Shown here: positions 11,691 through 26,800 of the stretch, in pieces
Position numbering within the stretch: position 1 is the stretch's first letter
Layout: every line of letters begins with the position of its first letter
Assembly: GCF_932526225.1 (NCBI RefSeq)
Contig: NC_064044.1
Location: 7,180,801-7,244,800 of the forward strand
Origin: Nematostella vectensis
Taxonomy: Eukaryota > Cnidaria > Anthozoa > Actiniaria > Edwardsiidae
Length of the DNA stretch: 64,000 bases
Direction of reading: 5' to 3'
Program-made: the position numbers and the translations under genes
The notes under the pieces: generated by a model
Told to the model about the DNA's origin: nothing
Databases searched by the model: none
The model's input: only the letters and a program-made list of their open reading frames with translations

Positions 11691-12056
11691 GTTTCGTTTC
11701 CCTTGAGCTGCTTGACGAGAAACAGACCGAGAAAGCGGGGGGCTCGAAATATCCCTCGAAAAAATCTACTGTGAATTTCAAACGTGAAAGTGGTTTTGGA
11801 AATATTTTCCTATTTTCAGGAGGTTTGGTTTAGAAAGGGATCCCGATTTCTTAGTGCTAAATACCCTGGGTAACAGAGGATCAAAGCTTATGTACCAAAC
11901 AACCGGCTACGAAGTGAGGCTTGGAGCCTCTTGTACCTAGAATTGTTTGATTGATTGTTTGTCAATTGTCAAAGAGTCACGGCGTTTTCGTGAACCAGAA
12001 TTTTTAAGTAAAAGAGAGGCCCTGGAAACGAAGTAGTACACGAAATCGAGGCTCGT

Positions 12057-12069
12057 CCAATATGGCGGA
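12057..12069 (+). promoter_or_regulatory. CCAAT box overlapping a YY1-like site before IFT121
   Basis: CCAATATGGCGGA lies about 100 bases before the start codon. It combines a CCAAT pentamer with AATATGGCG, which fits the YY1 consensus AAnATGGCG common near housekeeping transcript starts. Function is inference. Confidence 0.4.
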
Positions 12070-12162
12070 CTAGACAACTCTAGCTGCCTAAAAAAAACAG
12101 GATTTTTTTCATTATCATCTCACGCACACCCCTCGATATCAAAGTGGAACACAAGGAAAACG

Positions 12163-14848
12163 ATGTTTATTTATCTGAGTAAAAAGGTGAGAAATTTTCT
12201 TGATATTTATGCTGCAAAATTTGAATGTTTACATTCGCTTCGTTGTCAAGGCGCCATATTTCTTTTTTTGTCAACCGAAATTTCTGTCTAGGGTGTTTTT
12301 AATTTCAAAACTTTGGGGTTTTCTGATTTTTAGATCGCTATTCCTAATAACACAAGGCTGAAATGTCTAGCATGGAACAGGGAACAGGGTTATATTGCTT
12401 GTGGCGGCGAAGAGGGTTTGCTGAAAGTCTTGAAACTTGAAACACAACAAGGTAAACCAGAATACACTTCACATGTACTACACTTCTTCTTCGATCTCTC
12501 GCTAATGTGTTTTACGACATTGAAATAAATTTTTTTAGTTGTCGCTATTTGTTTATTAAATAATTCCAAGAATTCATGGTTTGGCTATCCAGACTCTCTG
12601 ATGTTTGGAGTATTTGTTTATTGTGGGGGGAGATCAAAATTCAGGCTAGAAACTAAAGGCAGTTGAAGAGGATAAGAATACTGAAAGGGGGGCCTTTGGT
12701 ATGGAGAACAATTTGATGAGGTAGAAATACACAAGAAAAGCATAAAAAGAAAATAAAGGGTATTTTCATTTTCAATGAATGAATTCATTCGTCTTCAGGC
12801 AAAGACAGCAAACTAAAGGGACTGGCTGCTCCTAGCAACTTATCCATGAACCAGACGCTAGAGGGACATACAGGTACACGGAACAAATTAGTTGATTGTC
12901 AAGTTAAACAGGCCAATCTCACATCCTCTCAAAACAGTTTCATGATAACCAGAAGAATCCAATTAAATTTCCCAAAAAGACAGAGAAATTGGATGCAATG
13001 CAATTTATTTACGAGGAAATGAAGATAGCAAATTGAGTGAGAAATCAGTAATACAAGTTTGTCAAGAATATACCTTTGGTTTCTGAGATTAAACATTTCT
13101 GCAATTATGTGATTGAGCATGGCTTTCGTTATTAAAACTAAGGCTTGAAAACAGCAAATAACCTATCAAATATATTTACTTTTAGAGATGTCTTAGAAAC
13201 AATGTGCTTTTTTTGCATATTTTTTTAGCTATTAAAACAAACAGTCAGTATGACTTTTGGTCCTTTAAACAACATTCTAGTGTATGGGGGCGTGGGTTCT
13301 TTAAGCCGCATACAATCACAGACCCAATCATAAATGCAATGTTTGATCTGTGCAGGTGCAGTTCAGGTAGTAACTTGGAATGAACAGTTTCAGAAATTGA
13401 CCACAAGTGACCAGTATGGGCTGATCATTGTCTGGATTCTCTATAAAGGTAGTGAGAAATTTAAAGAATGTCAGTCCACCCCATCTTTTGTTACTGTTAC
13501 ATACCATGGATGTTTTGTGAGATGCCTTGTGGTAGGATTGTATTAACTGGTAAAAATGATTGGCCTTCTTTAAAGAGTACAGTAGTAACTATAACAATAA
13601 TACATAATATACCCAGTGACAACAATTTATAATACTTTAATTACCAGTTGTGTGATAAGTTATATCATTACTTTAATTTTTCAGGCTCCTGGTATGAGGA
13701 GATGATTAACAATCGAAACAGGAGTGTTGTACGAGACATGAAGTGGAATGCAGATGGCCAGAAGATCTGTATTGTCTATGAAGATGGTAAAAACTTGCAC
13801 AACACCATTCTTTATTTGTCATATGTACATAGTACAGTACTGAACAAAACACCTCTAGTTTGGTCAATTTTTGCACACTTTATATACACTTTTGAGCAAT
13901 CAGTTATTGTTTATATACATGGTTGTATTCTTCATTTATTCAGCTTTAAAACTGTATAACACATTCAAATTGTTCACAGGAGTTTACTCTATCCTTGAAG
14001 TGTAAAATGCTCCGCCTATTGATGTGCAATGTGCTTTTTTTTCGTCATAGCCTGTTAATACTTTATTCCCATTTATCGTTTCTGTTTATGATGTTGTTTT
14101 GCAGGGGCAGTGGTTTTTGTTTTGTTGTTGCGTTGTTGTGTTGTAGGGGAGTTGTTGTCTTGCATTGATTCTTGTGTTACAGTGATTATTGTCATGTTGC
14201 AGGGGTCAGTGATAGTTGTTGTGTTACAGGGGTAGTGATTGTTGTTGTTTTGTTGCAGTAATTGTTCTTGTGTTGCAGTGGTTGTTTTTGTGTTAGCGAT
14301 TGTTGCATTTATAATTGTTGTGTTGCAGTTATTCTTATTGAGTTGCTGTGATTGCTGTTGTGTTGCAATGATGTTGTTGTGTTGCAGTGATTTTTGTTGT
14401 GTTGAAACGATTGTTATTGTGTTGCAGTGATTGTTGTTGTGTTCCATAGATTGTTATTGAGTTGCAGTGATTGTTGTTGTGCTGCAGCGACTGTTGTTGT
14501 GTTGCAGGCACAGTGTTTCTTGTTGTGTTAGCGATTGTTAGGTGCAGTGTGATTCTTGTTGTGTGATTGTTTCTTGTTGTGTTAGTGATTGTTAGGTGCA
14601 GTGTGATTCTTGTTGTGTTAGTGATTGTTAGGTGCAGTGTGATTCTTGTTGTGTTTTTGTGTCGCAGGTGCTGTTATTGTAGGATCTGTTGACGGCAATA
14701 GAATCTGGGGGAAGGAGTTAAAAGGGGTGCAGCTTAGTAATGTGGAATGGTCCCCAGATGGCAAAAACATCATCTTTGGCATGGCTAATGGAGAAGTGCA
14801 AATATTTGATAACCAGGGAAACTTTTGTGTGAGTACTTTGAACAGACA

Positions 14849-14879
<31 letters not shown>

Positions 14880-17800
14880 GGGCACCCAGACAGACAAACA
14901 CTCAGACAGATAGATGTGACATTTAGATGTGACATTACAAATAACAGGGTTTTGTTCTTATAATAATAATCTGAATTTCCACTCTAGACTAAGCTGACCT
15001 TGTTTTGCCTGACAAACGTGACTGGTGCTGTTAGGATAACCGGAATCAACTGGTATGTGATGTATCGTTTTACCTTATCCTACACTAAGGGCGAACAGGA
15101 TGGGTCATCTTCCCAAAGGGAAAGAGGGTTAGCACACAGTTAGCACACACTAAGGAACCCACTAGAAGTCATATCCTGTGGGACACTGGTGTTCGTCATC
15201 TAAAAAAGGGGGGGGAACTACTGTAGCAAGTGCAAACAAAGGTACACTTCATTACTACTGTATATGAATACTTGCAGTACACTTTGCCAATTTATAGTGT
15301 ATTTATTTGTTGTTTAGGTACAGTGGTGCCGATGGATACAGCGATGCTGATATTCCATGTCTGGCCATCTGCTTTGATAACGGAAGGATGCAGATCATGC
15401 GCCATGAACTTGACGAGAGTAAGGCTTTACCTACAGTATACCTTTCACTCCTGCCTGCCAGACCTTATTACCCAGGGGGGATGGGACCCCATAGAAACAG
15501 ACGGGGGTGATGGTCAGGAAAATAAATTTTAACCCTAAGGGATAGCACTTTGGGAGTGGTCAACAGCAATTCTTACCCCTAAAAGATAGCACATTGAGTA
15601 TGGTCAAAGCAATTTCTAATCCTAAAAGAAATAGCACTGGAAACACATTTTCATTTGGCAGCATAAGTATTTATGCCTCTGAATCAATTTTTAGTTTAAG
15701 TACAGAACAACAGAAACAGATCAATTGACATGTTTTAGCTTTTGTGATGCATTAGTTTTTACCTCTCCCTACAGTGACTGCATTTTATAGAAAATATAGT
15801 TGTGATTTAATCCTTTTATACAACTGAATGATATCAAATATTTACCAGGTTTACCTTTCCCTTACTGCATATGACATATACAGTAAACTTTTGGAAGTCA
15901 GACTTTCATGACGGCTGAGAGATTTGACAACCTATGTGTTAGTTGTCATTTCGGTGACTTGTGTGAAAAATGACAACTTGGATGTCCATGTTGTCAATTT
16001 GGCGACTAATGACTGAAAGAAGAGGTAGCGTTGCAGCAATATTGATTCATTTTATTCCAGGATTTGACTCAGAAAACTTAATAATGTCATACAGTACTTT
16101 CTTTATAAGAAAGAGATTTCAGTTTTCGTTTAGGCGCCATGATAACCACTCCATAATCAATACCGCAATGCAGCGGCCTATGTACTTTGGTGACTTAGGA
16201 ATGGCAGGTTAAAAAGGAAATTTCATTAAAAAATTTTACATCAAACTGGGACTTTCTGGGAAGTGAGGGCTATGGCATTTTGGCAATTAACACGCCTGTG
16301 GCTTAGGCAAGCTTTACTGTATATACAGGGCTTCTGGAATTACGTGGAAAAAAATCTCAAAATTACGCGGGATTCTTTGCTAAATTACGCGGAAAATCAA
16401 TCATTATGCGCTAAATTACGCGGGGTCTTGCAATACATTTTACTTTAAAAATCAAAATTTTGCGGGAGTCTTTACCGAATTACACACTAAATTACACGGA
16501 ATATCGACTGTTAACGCTCAAACTACATTTTGTACCGAAGGAAAGCACGAAATAACATGAAAAGGTGATTTTTTTGTGTGAAAATATCTTAGGCAAGTTT
16601 TAATTGGCTACTAGCTACCAGCCTATAAAAAAGGTATTTTATTATTTGTCCTAGGCCTTCGCGGTTTAGCAAAGAACGCCTAGTCATTTTATTTGTTTTT
16701 GAAATTCAGTTTGAAACATTGCACTCTTACGAAGAATATCTCTATATATTTTTTACGAGAAATCGAGATAAGAACCCATCAGCTGTGCAATTAAATGTTT
16801 TGTCTTTTAAAATTTAGCCAAATTACGCGGGATTACATGGCACAAGCGCGTAATTCCAGAAGCCCTGTATATAATAATAGAGTTTCAATCCTTTATACAG
16901 GTCCTGTTTTGATTGATACCTCGATGATGGTGGTCAGAATTCAATGGAACAGTAATGGATCTGTGCTGGCAGTAGCTGGGACCCAGAGGGCACTCGCCCA
17001 GGTATTCAGTACTTATATTTTTTAGATGTCCAGGTCTCTCATCCCACATACCAGAAAATAAAACTCAAAATGAAGAAGAAATCACGTAACAAATTTGGGT
17101 CTAATCACAAATCATGGAGTCCCCCTAAAAACAAATTGTGTTTATGTGTCCGAGAGAAGGGGGTTGACACAGATGTTGCTTGTGACAAACTACAGTGTAT
17201 TATTGAAGTTTTACTCACAATAGCACAAGGCGATTTCTGTGATTAAATTTTACTACAACCCAGGTATAATAATTATACCTAATTATTAGTTAATTACTGT
17301 AATGTCCTAATGCTGCAGGTTTGACTAAAATATTCAGTCAGTGAATTACATTTTTTCTACAGCCTTTGAATTATTTGATGGTTATACAGTATATTTAACA
17401 ATTAGACTACAAGTTCGAGTTTTCTATGAGTCAATAGAGTGCAAGGTACATAGGGCCGAGTTGTCTATTTTGCTTGTAGAAAAAGAGAACATACTACCTT
17501 TAAATAAATGACGATTTTTCTCAGTAATAAATAACTACTTTTGTCCGCTTTTTCGCTACTCACTATCTATGGCTCAAAAGATAGTGAGTATGGGAGACAA
17601 TTATATTGCAGGATTTTTTTATAGTATAAGAGTGGATTTATTCTAATAGAGTATATATCTGTTTATTGCAGGATAAAGATATCAATGTTGTTCAGTTCTA
17701 TACTCCCTTTGGAGAGGTAAGGATCCTAATGTGATGCAAATGACTAAGAAATTTCCAATCAAATGTCATTTTACATTGTAAAAAGAACATCATCTTCAAT

Positions 17801-20800
17801 AAAGTACCAGAACTAATTTGTGGATGATATAAATAAGAAGTTCTCCTGCAAATTAACTGCTTAATTTTTTGTTGTAAAAATAACAATGAGGAATGGTTGA
17901 TTGACATTCTTTAAATAATAAACTGTCTTACAGCATTTGAGGACTCTGAAGGTACCTGGAAAACAGATCACTGCAGCATGTTGGGAAGGAGGAAGCCTGA
18001 GAATCGCACTTGCCGTTGATTCATTCATCTACTTTGCCAACATTCGACCAAACTACAAGGTTAGGAAAATCCATCAATAAGTGGATATGCCATTACTATA
18101 CTGTGACCACATATACTATGAGTCCCTGTGACCACCCTTAGCTAAGCACCCCTTTGACCACCCCCATCTATATGCGCCCCGACCATCACTAGCTATGCAT
18201 CCCTGTGCCCACCCCCAGCTACTGTATGTGCCTCTGACCATCCCCAGCTATGCACACCAGTAGCTAATGTATATACATACATGTATCTTGTTATAATGGG
18301 CGAGGCTGCAGGAGTATTTTTCAGTGGGGAGGGGGGTAATTGAAAGTTGAAGACACCATGTAGAGTGGCAATGCTATACTAATGGTAATTGTGTTTATTT
18401 TTCAGTGGGGATACTTCTCTAATACCGTAGTTTATGCGTTTAACAAGCCTGACAGAGTGGAGCATTGCGTAGTGTTTTGGGACACCAAGAATGGCGAGGT
18501 AAAGGAGTAATGACCATCTTATCATCATCCTTTAGCCTTGGCCAAGACAATGAACCGCACACTATGACAATGACCCGCACTCTACATCCTGGAGTTGACC
18601 ATTGCACTTGGTGGATCCTTTCAAGGCATCCCTTTATCCCTGGACATGAACTATCTAAAAATCAATAACAATCCAACAAGGACCTGATCTATAGATTTCC
18701 AATTGTACACTACTTTTGGAAGACACAAAGATATACTTTACATTTGAAGAACAAAATACCTTTACTAAGCTTGCTCTAATAACCTTATTGTTATTTTGAT
18801 TTAAAAAAGGTTATATGCTTCAAAGTGTCCAGTAGATTCTCTCTCTGAACTTATATCCCTATAAATGTCTTATATATTTTTATATAGAAATTTGTGAAGT
18901 ATGTTCGCAACCTGCTGTCCATCACAGCATGTGGGGAGCACTGTATACTGGCCACTAAAGCAGACGATGCCACCGGACAGGTAAAATTAGACATTTACAG
19001 GTGCATACACAAGGGGGGCACAGGGTGTGGTTTCACCCCTGCCCTTGGCCACCAAAAAGTGGGTAATTTCTTCAATTCCGACAATTCCTAATGAAGCCTG
19101 ACCCTTATAATACTACATCATTGTACCATAGTACAACCACGCAATGTCATTTTAAAGGGGGAAAGGGGGGGGGATAAATTCATGTATCTCTTTTTCAAGT
19201 CTAAAAACAATTTCCTGCACTGTTGGATCCAAAAAAAAGAGCCTCATTGCATGACAAGAAATTAGAAATCTTGTCTTCAGTTACTACAAAGAGAACCCCC
19301 TGCTCAACTGATAAGCCCTTCCCCCTTTCAAGTAAAATGGTCTGCTATATTACTTGAGCTCTGTAGGGAGACAAAAAAAAAGACGGGAAGGGGATGATAT
19401 TAAGTTAATCAACATTTCTAATTTTGAGGAGTTATGAGAAAAGAGTTGAGTTACTGGTCAAAGGGAAAAAAAAATAATCAAACTTTGTGTGAAGATCAAA
19501 CTATACTGGTCTTCTAAGAGGCTTAATGGGATTTTTCTTAAAGAAATTCCTAGAATTCATAAACCTTTTTGTCTCTTCCCTTTTAATGTTTTTTTTTTAT
19601 GAAATTTACTGTGTTTCAGTATGTGCTGGTGCTGTGTAATGCTATTGGTACACCACTGGACTCCAAGTACATAGAGCTTGGTACGTCTCTTGCTCTGCTA
19701 TGCATAGCAGCTAGTATAATATGTAACAAAACAAGATAAAATATTATTTACTATATAAAAGTGTGGTAAATAGAGAGGAATCGATTTCGGTAAAATGGAT
19801 TATATGTATGCGAAGGATCTATAGTTGGTTTATTCTGTTGAAGTTCTATGTCCAACCCATTTGTATCCGCACTAGTTGGGACGTTCAGACCGTAATATTA
19901 TGTTTAATAGAATATTCAAAGATCATCTGATTTATCTGGATGGCTATTTTGGTTACTCCGCGTGATTTTGATTGTTTTCGAGCGTTTCCAGAATTTTCCT
20001 ATAATCACGTAATTCAGGGGAGGCAATGGAACTGAAAATGTGTTACACAACTTACAATGAAAGTCGCCGTCAATTTGTTGCGTCTGGCTTTTGGTGCTTA
20101 TAAGTGATGCCATACTTTTGAATACTTAAAAGATTTTATTACCTTACTGTCGTAATGCTACAAATTATTTGTTTTCCACTCAGGCTTGTATACAAGATTA
20201 AAGCCGCATTGTCACCAGTTTACTTCCGGTCGATTACGTAACAATCTCCGATGATTTTTAACGGAAAACGCGAAAAATATTGAAAGCAGTTCGTTTATTG
20301 GAAGTTTCTTTGAGGATGTGATTGATAATTTAGAGCGGATGGCCTGTTTAATATCTCGGATTTTAATAGATTCTTTTGTCTTATAACGGTTGAGGTTTCC
20401 GTCGGACCTCCGGATGTAAACTGGTGACAATGCGGCTTTAACCCTAATCGTGTGTACTCCTCCCGGCTCCAGTTGAATTCATTTTTCCCTCTCAGAGCCT
20501 TTGTTTGTCGCTATGACGCGCAGTCACGTGATAGCAGCGTCGAAGGAGGCGTTTTACACGTGGCAATACCGCAGCCCAAAGAAACTGACGGCTCTGGAGA
20601 TGCAGGTGCCTTCTCGGCGAAAGGACGTCAGAGAGAGGTGGGTGTAATAGATGTGTGCTGTAAATTCTCATTTTAGCGCCCAGCCTCTAATGACGGCCTC
20701 TGTTTGATTGGCCAATCCCCCACCCCTCCAAAATTGAATAAGCGCCCCCTTCAAGTAACCAGCCCCCTCTCCCCAAAGAGCAAGGATGACCGAATCAAGT

Positions 20801-23800
20801 TTGTGAGACTTTTGCTGACTGATCATTTGAGTTGTTCTTGTTCAAAACTGAATAAGCGCCCAGGCCGCTAAAGTAAGCACTTTCGGTACCGTGACTTTGT
20901 CACACAATAAGGTGCGAGGGGAGCTTTTATAGAGGAATTTCTGCGGATTTCTACTTGTATGTGACACATGTAAACAAAGTAAATGAATATATGAATGTAA
21001 GTGAGATATGATACTAAAAAGGGGAGATAAAAGGATAATTGTATTAATGACGCTATCAGTAAAACCCCAAAAATTGTGGTCGTGTCTAAGTCTCAAATGA
21101 AAATTTAATAGATGTATACAAAGCAGCGGTGTGTAAAAGAATAACAAGAACTAAACCAAAAACTAAAACAAGAACTAAAATAAGTACTACTACAAAGTAG
21201 TATGTGAAATGTTTCGGGTGGTCGTAAGACCATTCTAAAAAAAAGTTTCCAGTTGAATCCACAGTACTCCTATTGTCTTCGCAAAAAATAAATGTATTTA
21301 AAATGATTGTTTTAACCATAAAGTGGCACCGAGGAACCGTCTTCGTCCAATATGCCTGCATATTCCAGTCTTAGGTAAGAAAATACAAATGTTGTAAAAC
21401 ATAATAGGATATAAACAGGCTCGTTGCATTCATGTGGCTTCGTTGCATCCATGTGGCTGACATTTGACTAATGTTTAAATAGGCACACATGGCGTGCATG
21501 TAGCTATGTGATCTTGTTACTAGTGCGTCCCAGCCCTTTTGAAGAAGCTAAATAAAATAAATGTGTTTTTTTTTTTCACTTAAATACTGGAAAGGATTTC
21601 AAACAGAGAATATAAAAACTCGTAACGTCCTTGCTGTATAAACATAGTTTAAATGCAAAATTTTGTCCCCATTTGCTTGTGTAAACATTGCATTCATTTT
21701 AACAAACCTTTAAAAAAAGGTTTGTAAACGTTGTTTTGTTACTTTAAGGTCGCTGGCGCGTTAATCAACAAATTCAACAACTTCGCACTGACCGTCAATG
21801 TTTGTGCGATTGCTCTAGATTTTTTACCAAAGACGACCCAATGAATGGAGAGTGCACACATTTAAAACAATTATTTGTATTAACACACAATAATGTAGTA
21901 TCACATAAAAAGTAAACAACATGTTTTGCACTTATTTGAGACTGTCGCAAAATTGAGCGTTAGCTTTTTGACGACACTACCAGAATCAGTTCAATATGTG
22001 GTGATACAGCGTTTGTGAAAGTTAGACAAAAATCTGTGGAAGAGGAAAAAAGTTAGATATATATTTAAAATTTCGACCCGAAAAAGTGACGGCGAAGTTC
22101 AGTTCGTTCGAAAAGCGTTCATGTTCAAGTTTTTGCAAATACAACCGCCAATTGTGTACGATAACTTATACCAAATTAGGTTTGGCTATGTTCAATAGAA
22201 AGAAAGTTGTAACATTTTGAATAACACTACCATTTTAGAACATCTTTCCGCAAAACTGATAAAAACACATTTTCCGCAATATTTCAACAATCAACCGTGG
22301 AATTTTAGAGATATTTGTCAATGATAAAATTCGGTCCTTTAGACAACTTGTATGATCGACTAGACTACATAGAAGCGCTTTGTTGTTGCAGGGGAATTTT
22401 TTAAAGTGAGGGACTATCTCGTGTTTTTTTTCCCTGGGGGTTGTCAATTTCACGCCACAAAGCGGTATGCAAATCAAGAGCGTGTTGGAAATGCACACAT
22501 CAGTCAGGGGGGCGCGAAGACGAGGATTGGTTAATGCGCGAGCGACCTTAACCAAAACAGAAAGTAAACAGTGATTGTTTTAAAAATCCCAAAAAGAAAA
22601 ACCCGCATTTGTACGAATAATACAAAAGCCTTTTTTGGGACTTTTTACACATGAGGTGCCAATTGGGACATTATTTCCTTTGTTCAGGATGTTCCACATT
22701 GATGATGTTCCATCTGGAGCAGGGGAAGGCATCAAAGATGTGAGAAAGGCCCTGGCTGTAAGTTATACCTAATTATGATCAGCCTTGAATCCTCATTGCT
22801 GATACATCGGGTTTTACTTTGCTAGGGTAATGAGAATTCTTAAATTAAAAATATTTAAAAATAGTAGGATAATGAGAATTTAGATGGGAGGGTGATGAGA
22901 ATTTAAATGGGAGGGTAATGAGAATTTAATTGGTAGGGTAATGAGAATTTAAATGGTAGGGTAATGAGAATTTAAATGCTAGGTTAGGGTAATGAAAATT
23001 TTTAATGCTAGGGTAATGAGAATTTAAATGGTAGGGTAATGAGAATTTAAATAGTAGGATAATGAGAATTTAAATGCTAGTGATGAGAATTTGAAATGAC
23101 TTCAGGTTATGTTTTTGAGGAAAATATCGGCCTGATTGGATAGTAAATAATATTGTTATACTTTGTTAGGATTATAAGAGTTTTAAAGGCTACTTGTTCT
23201 CTTTAGCAGAACATATCAGCTTCTTATCAAATTGGATAGGTGATGGAGATTAGATTGGATAGGGATTAGATTGGGTAGGGATAGGGATTAGATTGGATAG
23301 GGATAGGGATAAGACTGGATAGGGATAGGGATTAGAAAGAATGCAATGGTGTGGCCGCTTCCATTTAATCTTTTTCTTTTCAGCCTACCCAAGATCCCAT
23401 CTGCTGCGCCTGCGCATCCGAGAAAATGCTGATTGTGGTAAGTAATATGTTAATTGGTTCAGGCTGCCTCACACTTCAGGTATTATTTTGTCAGCATGAC
23501 ACACGGCCGCCACATGTTCCAAAGCTATTTAAGCTCTCTAATCTTAAAGAACCCTTGTCAGCTTTATCTTTTATTATTTTATCCAATACTGGAATATAGA
23601 TGATGTTAATAAATCTCGAAATTCAATGGAAATTCATTGTCAAAGCATTCATATGTTATATTCATTTTATACCTCATATACCATATTCAATGGAAAATTA
23701 CACGAAATCTCTTCCAAATCAGCCGATGGAATTACATGCTTTCTCTCACTTGGTATTTTGCTAGAATTACAAATGAAAACTGTCAGAGACCCTTTAACAA

Positions 23801-26800
23801 ATCTTCTTACATAGGGCCGTGAATCCGGTACCGTTCATCGCTACTCGTTGCCCAAACTCGCGCTGGATATGAAGCATGTGCTGAATTGTAGGCCTCACCA
23901 ACTATCTCTCAACTGCAGCTCCTCGTAAGTAAATCAGCCATCTTTCAAATGTGTTATTGGAAATGGTGTTTTGTGCATTGATACATTTCAAAGCGGAAAT
24001 CCCACCAGTTTAGTCCCGGAGTGCTGACGAACACCTCAACTGACAAGAGACAAAATCCATTAGAATCCGCGCTATTTAACAGGCCATCCGCCCTAAATTA
24101 TTAGTCACATCCTCAAAGAAACTTCCAATAGACACACTGCTTTTACAATGTTGATATATTTTCGCGTTTTCTGTTAAAAATAATCGGAGATTGTTACGTA
24201 ATCGAACGGAAGTAAACTGGTGACAATGCGGCTTTAACGTTGAAATAATCTTGGTAAAATTATACGAATTATATAAGGGCTCGTTTTTGCCCTATCATTC
24301 TGGAATGGGAATGGTTGGTAGAGAATGTTCAGAATGGCATTCGAGTCATTCTGCTACAGTAGCGCTTTGCGCTCGTTCCAGCTTTCGCGCGGCCAGAACA
24401 AAACAAGATGGCGGCCACGACTCGGCGCATAGCAAAAACACCGAGAAATCATAGCACAAAAAAACACCGGGTAAACGCCTGCAAGCAGGCTAGTATCATC
24501 TGAGTGGTCACTTTCTCTTCTCCTCTTCGCAGGCGGCTGGCAATCATCGATATCTCTGGAGTTCTTACATTTTTCGATCTGGTAAGTAGTCTTGCTGACA
24601 TTACGCTATTGTACCGTTTTCACAATTTCATAATTACTTATTAGGTAGTGCGCCGGGCTGACCCTGCTAAATCAGATCGTGTTTTATGCATTAACGCACT
24701 TGATTATTCCTTATTATTTATCATTATTTATGCGTTAACGCACGTGATAATTCCTTATTAGGAAGTGCGCCGAACTGACCCTGCTAAATTAGATCGTGTT
24801 TTATTCATTAACGCACGTGATAATTCCTTTTTAGGAAGTGCGCCGAACTGACCCTGCTAAATTAGATCGTGTTTTATGCGTAAACGCACGTGATAATTCA
24901 TTTTTAGGAAGTGCGCCGAACTGACCCTGCTAAACGAGATCGTGTTTTATGCGTTAACACACGTGATAATTTCTTTTTAGGAAGTGCGCCAAACTGACCT
25001 TGATAAATAAGATCGCGTTTTATGCATTAACGCACTTGATTATTCCTTATTATTATTTATCATTATTTATGCGTTAACATCGTGTTTTATGCGTTAACGC
25101 ACGTGATAATTCATTTTTAGGAAATTCGCCGAACTGACCCTGCTAAACGAGATCGTGTTTTATGCGTTAACGCACGTGATAATTCCTTTTCAGGAAGTGC
25201 GCCGAACTGACCCTGCTAAATTAGATCGTGTTTTATGCGTTAACGCACGTGATAATTCCTTTTTAGGAAGTGCGCCGAACTGACCCTGCTAAATTAGATC
25301 GTGTTTTATGCGTTAACGCACGTGATAATTCCTTTTTAGGAAGTGCGTCGAACTGACCCTGCTAAATTAGATCGTGTTTTATGCGTTAACGCACGTGATA
25401 ATTCCTTTTTAGGAAGTGCGCCGAACTGACCCTGCTAAATGAGATCGCGTTTCATGCATTAACGCACGTGATAATTCCTTTTTAGGAAGTTCGCCGAACT
25501 GACCCTGCTAAACGAGATCGTGTTTTATGCGTTAACGCACGTGATAATTCCTTTTAGGAAGTGCGCCGAACTGACCCTGCTAAATTAGATCGTGTTTTAT
25601 GCATTAACGCACTTGATAATTCCTTATTAGGAAGTGCGCCGAACTGACCCTGCTAAACGAGATCGTGTTTTATGCGTTAACGCTTGTGATAATTCCTTTT
25701 TAGGAAGTGCGCCGAACTGACCCTGCTAAACGATATCATTACTTATGCGTAAACGCACGTGATTATTCCTTATTAGGAAGTGCGCCGAACTGACCCTGAA
25801 AGAAACGAGACCGTGGTCGGTGAGCACCTGAAGTTCGAGCGCAAAGACGTTTGGGATATGAAATGGGCAGATGTAAGTTATGCTCTTATGGTAGACTTCA
25901 AATTCTAACAATCGCCAGTGGTTGGTTTCAGTTATTCGCGTTTAATTCGGTTGCGTTTGCCACACCTGTGTTAATTTTATTGTTTTTATTTAATATTAAA
26001 AGGCACATAATGTGTTAAAGTCTCGAAATAACCATCTAAAACAATATTTAATACTTTATTAACCAAATTTAATCGAAAATATCGCATTGGCTTCCCAAAA
26101 TCAGCCGATGGAAATGGATGCTTTTTCACACTTGGTACTTGGGGTTACAAAATGGCGGCTGCATTTTGCCTCGTGCACACAGGCAGCGCCAATATTAAGC
26201 CAACATTGGTTCAACTACGCTCGGCGGGATGAAAAACTGGCGACATACTTCCCTGCACCTTTAAATGACACGGTGTTCAAACAATATTGCTGGGTCAGCT
26301 GTCTGTTTTGGCAAGCGAAGCGGTTCCCATGAGTTAAGCATAGTGTTACACTGTTCACCATTGACTGTGGATTACCTGTTCTTAGGATAACTCCGAGCTG
26401 TTTGCTATGATGGAGAAGACGCGAATGTACATCTTTAGGAATCTGGACCCAGAGGTATGCTATGCATCACAGTTTGAAATCCAAGTTCTAGGAGAGGGGG
26501 GATCCATATAGTTGCCTTCTTTCATATGTTTGCTGCTCGGCTTGGGCGTTTAAGATAAATCTTTTACTTGTTATCACTCTGCATAACATGTCTGGCGAGA
26601 AATTATTTGCAAATTGATAAATATTGTTTCAGAGATTATTTCGTCCTACATGATTTTGTTGCTCGTTGCATCATTGCAAATGAAATTGTTTGTCGCATTA
26701 TTAACACTCCAACGGGGTGTGCTTGCAATTGTTACAGATAGAGCAACTTGCAACCGCGAAAAAAACACCGTTATTTGTTGAGTAACATGGTTTTTTTTTC

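Noticed and set aside
11860-11876. Possible RFX X-box half site (GGTAAC) upstream of IFT121, and GTTGTC near 12243
   Set aside because: Neither has the second half at the 1-3 base spacing required by the X-box consensus.
14073-14447. 124-residue Asn/Thr/Gln-rich open frame on the minus strand
   Set aside because: It is the complement of the TTGTTGTGTTGCAG repeat in IFT121 intron 5.
21086-21361. 91-residue minus-strand frame with a hydrophobic Leu/Val stretch
   Set aside because: Low-complexity membrane-like part, no family similarity, no supporting splice sites.
24645-25776. Regular 73-bp spacing considered as a CRISPR-like array
   Set aside because: The units have no unique spacers; whole units are near identical, lie in a eukaryotic intron and derive from an exon border.
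26087-26332. 81-residue frame beginning [15 protein letters not shown]
   Set aside because: The start overlaps a dispersed MITE fragment seen elsewhere in the window.
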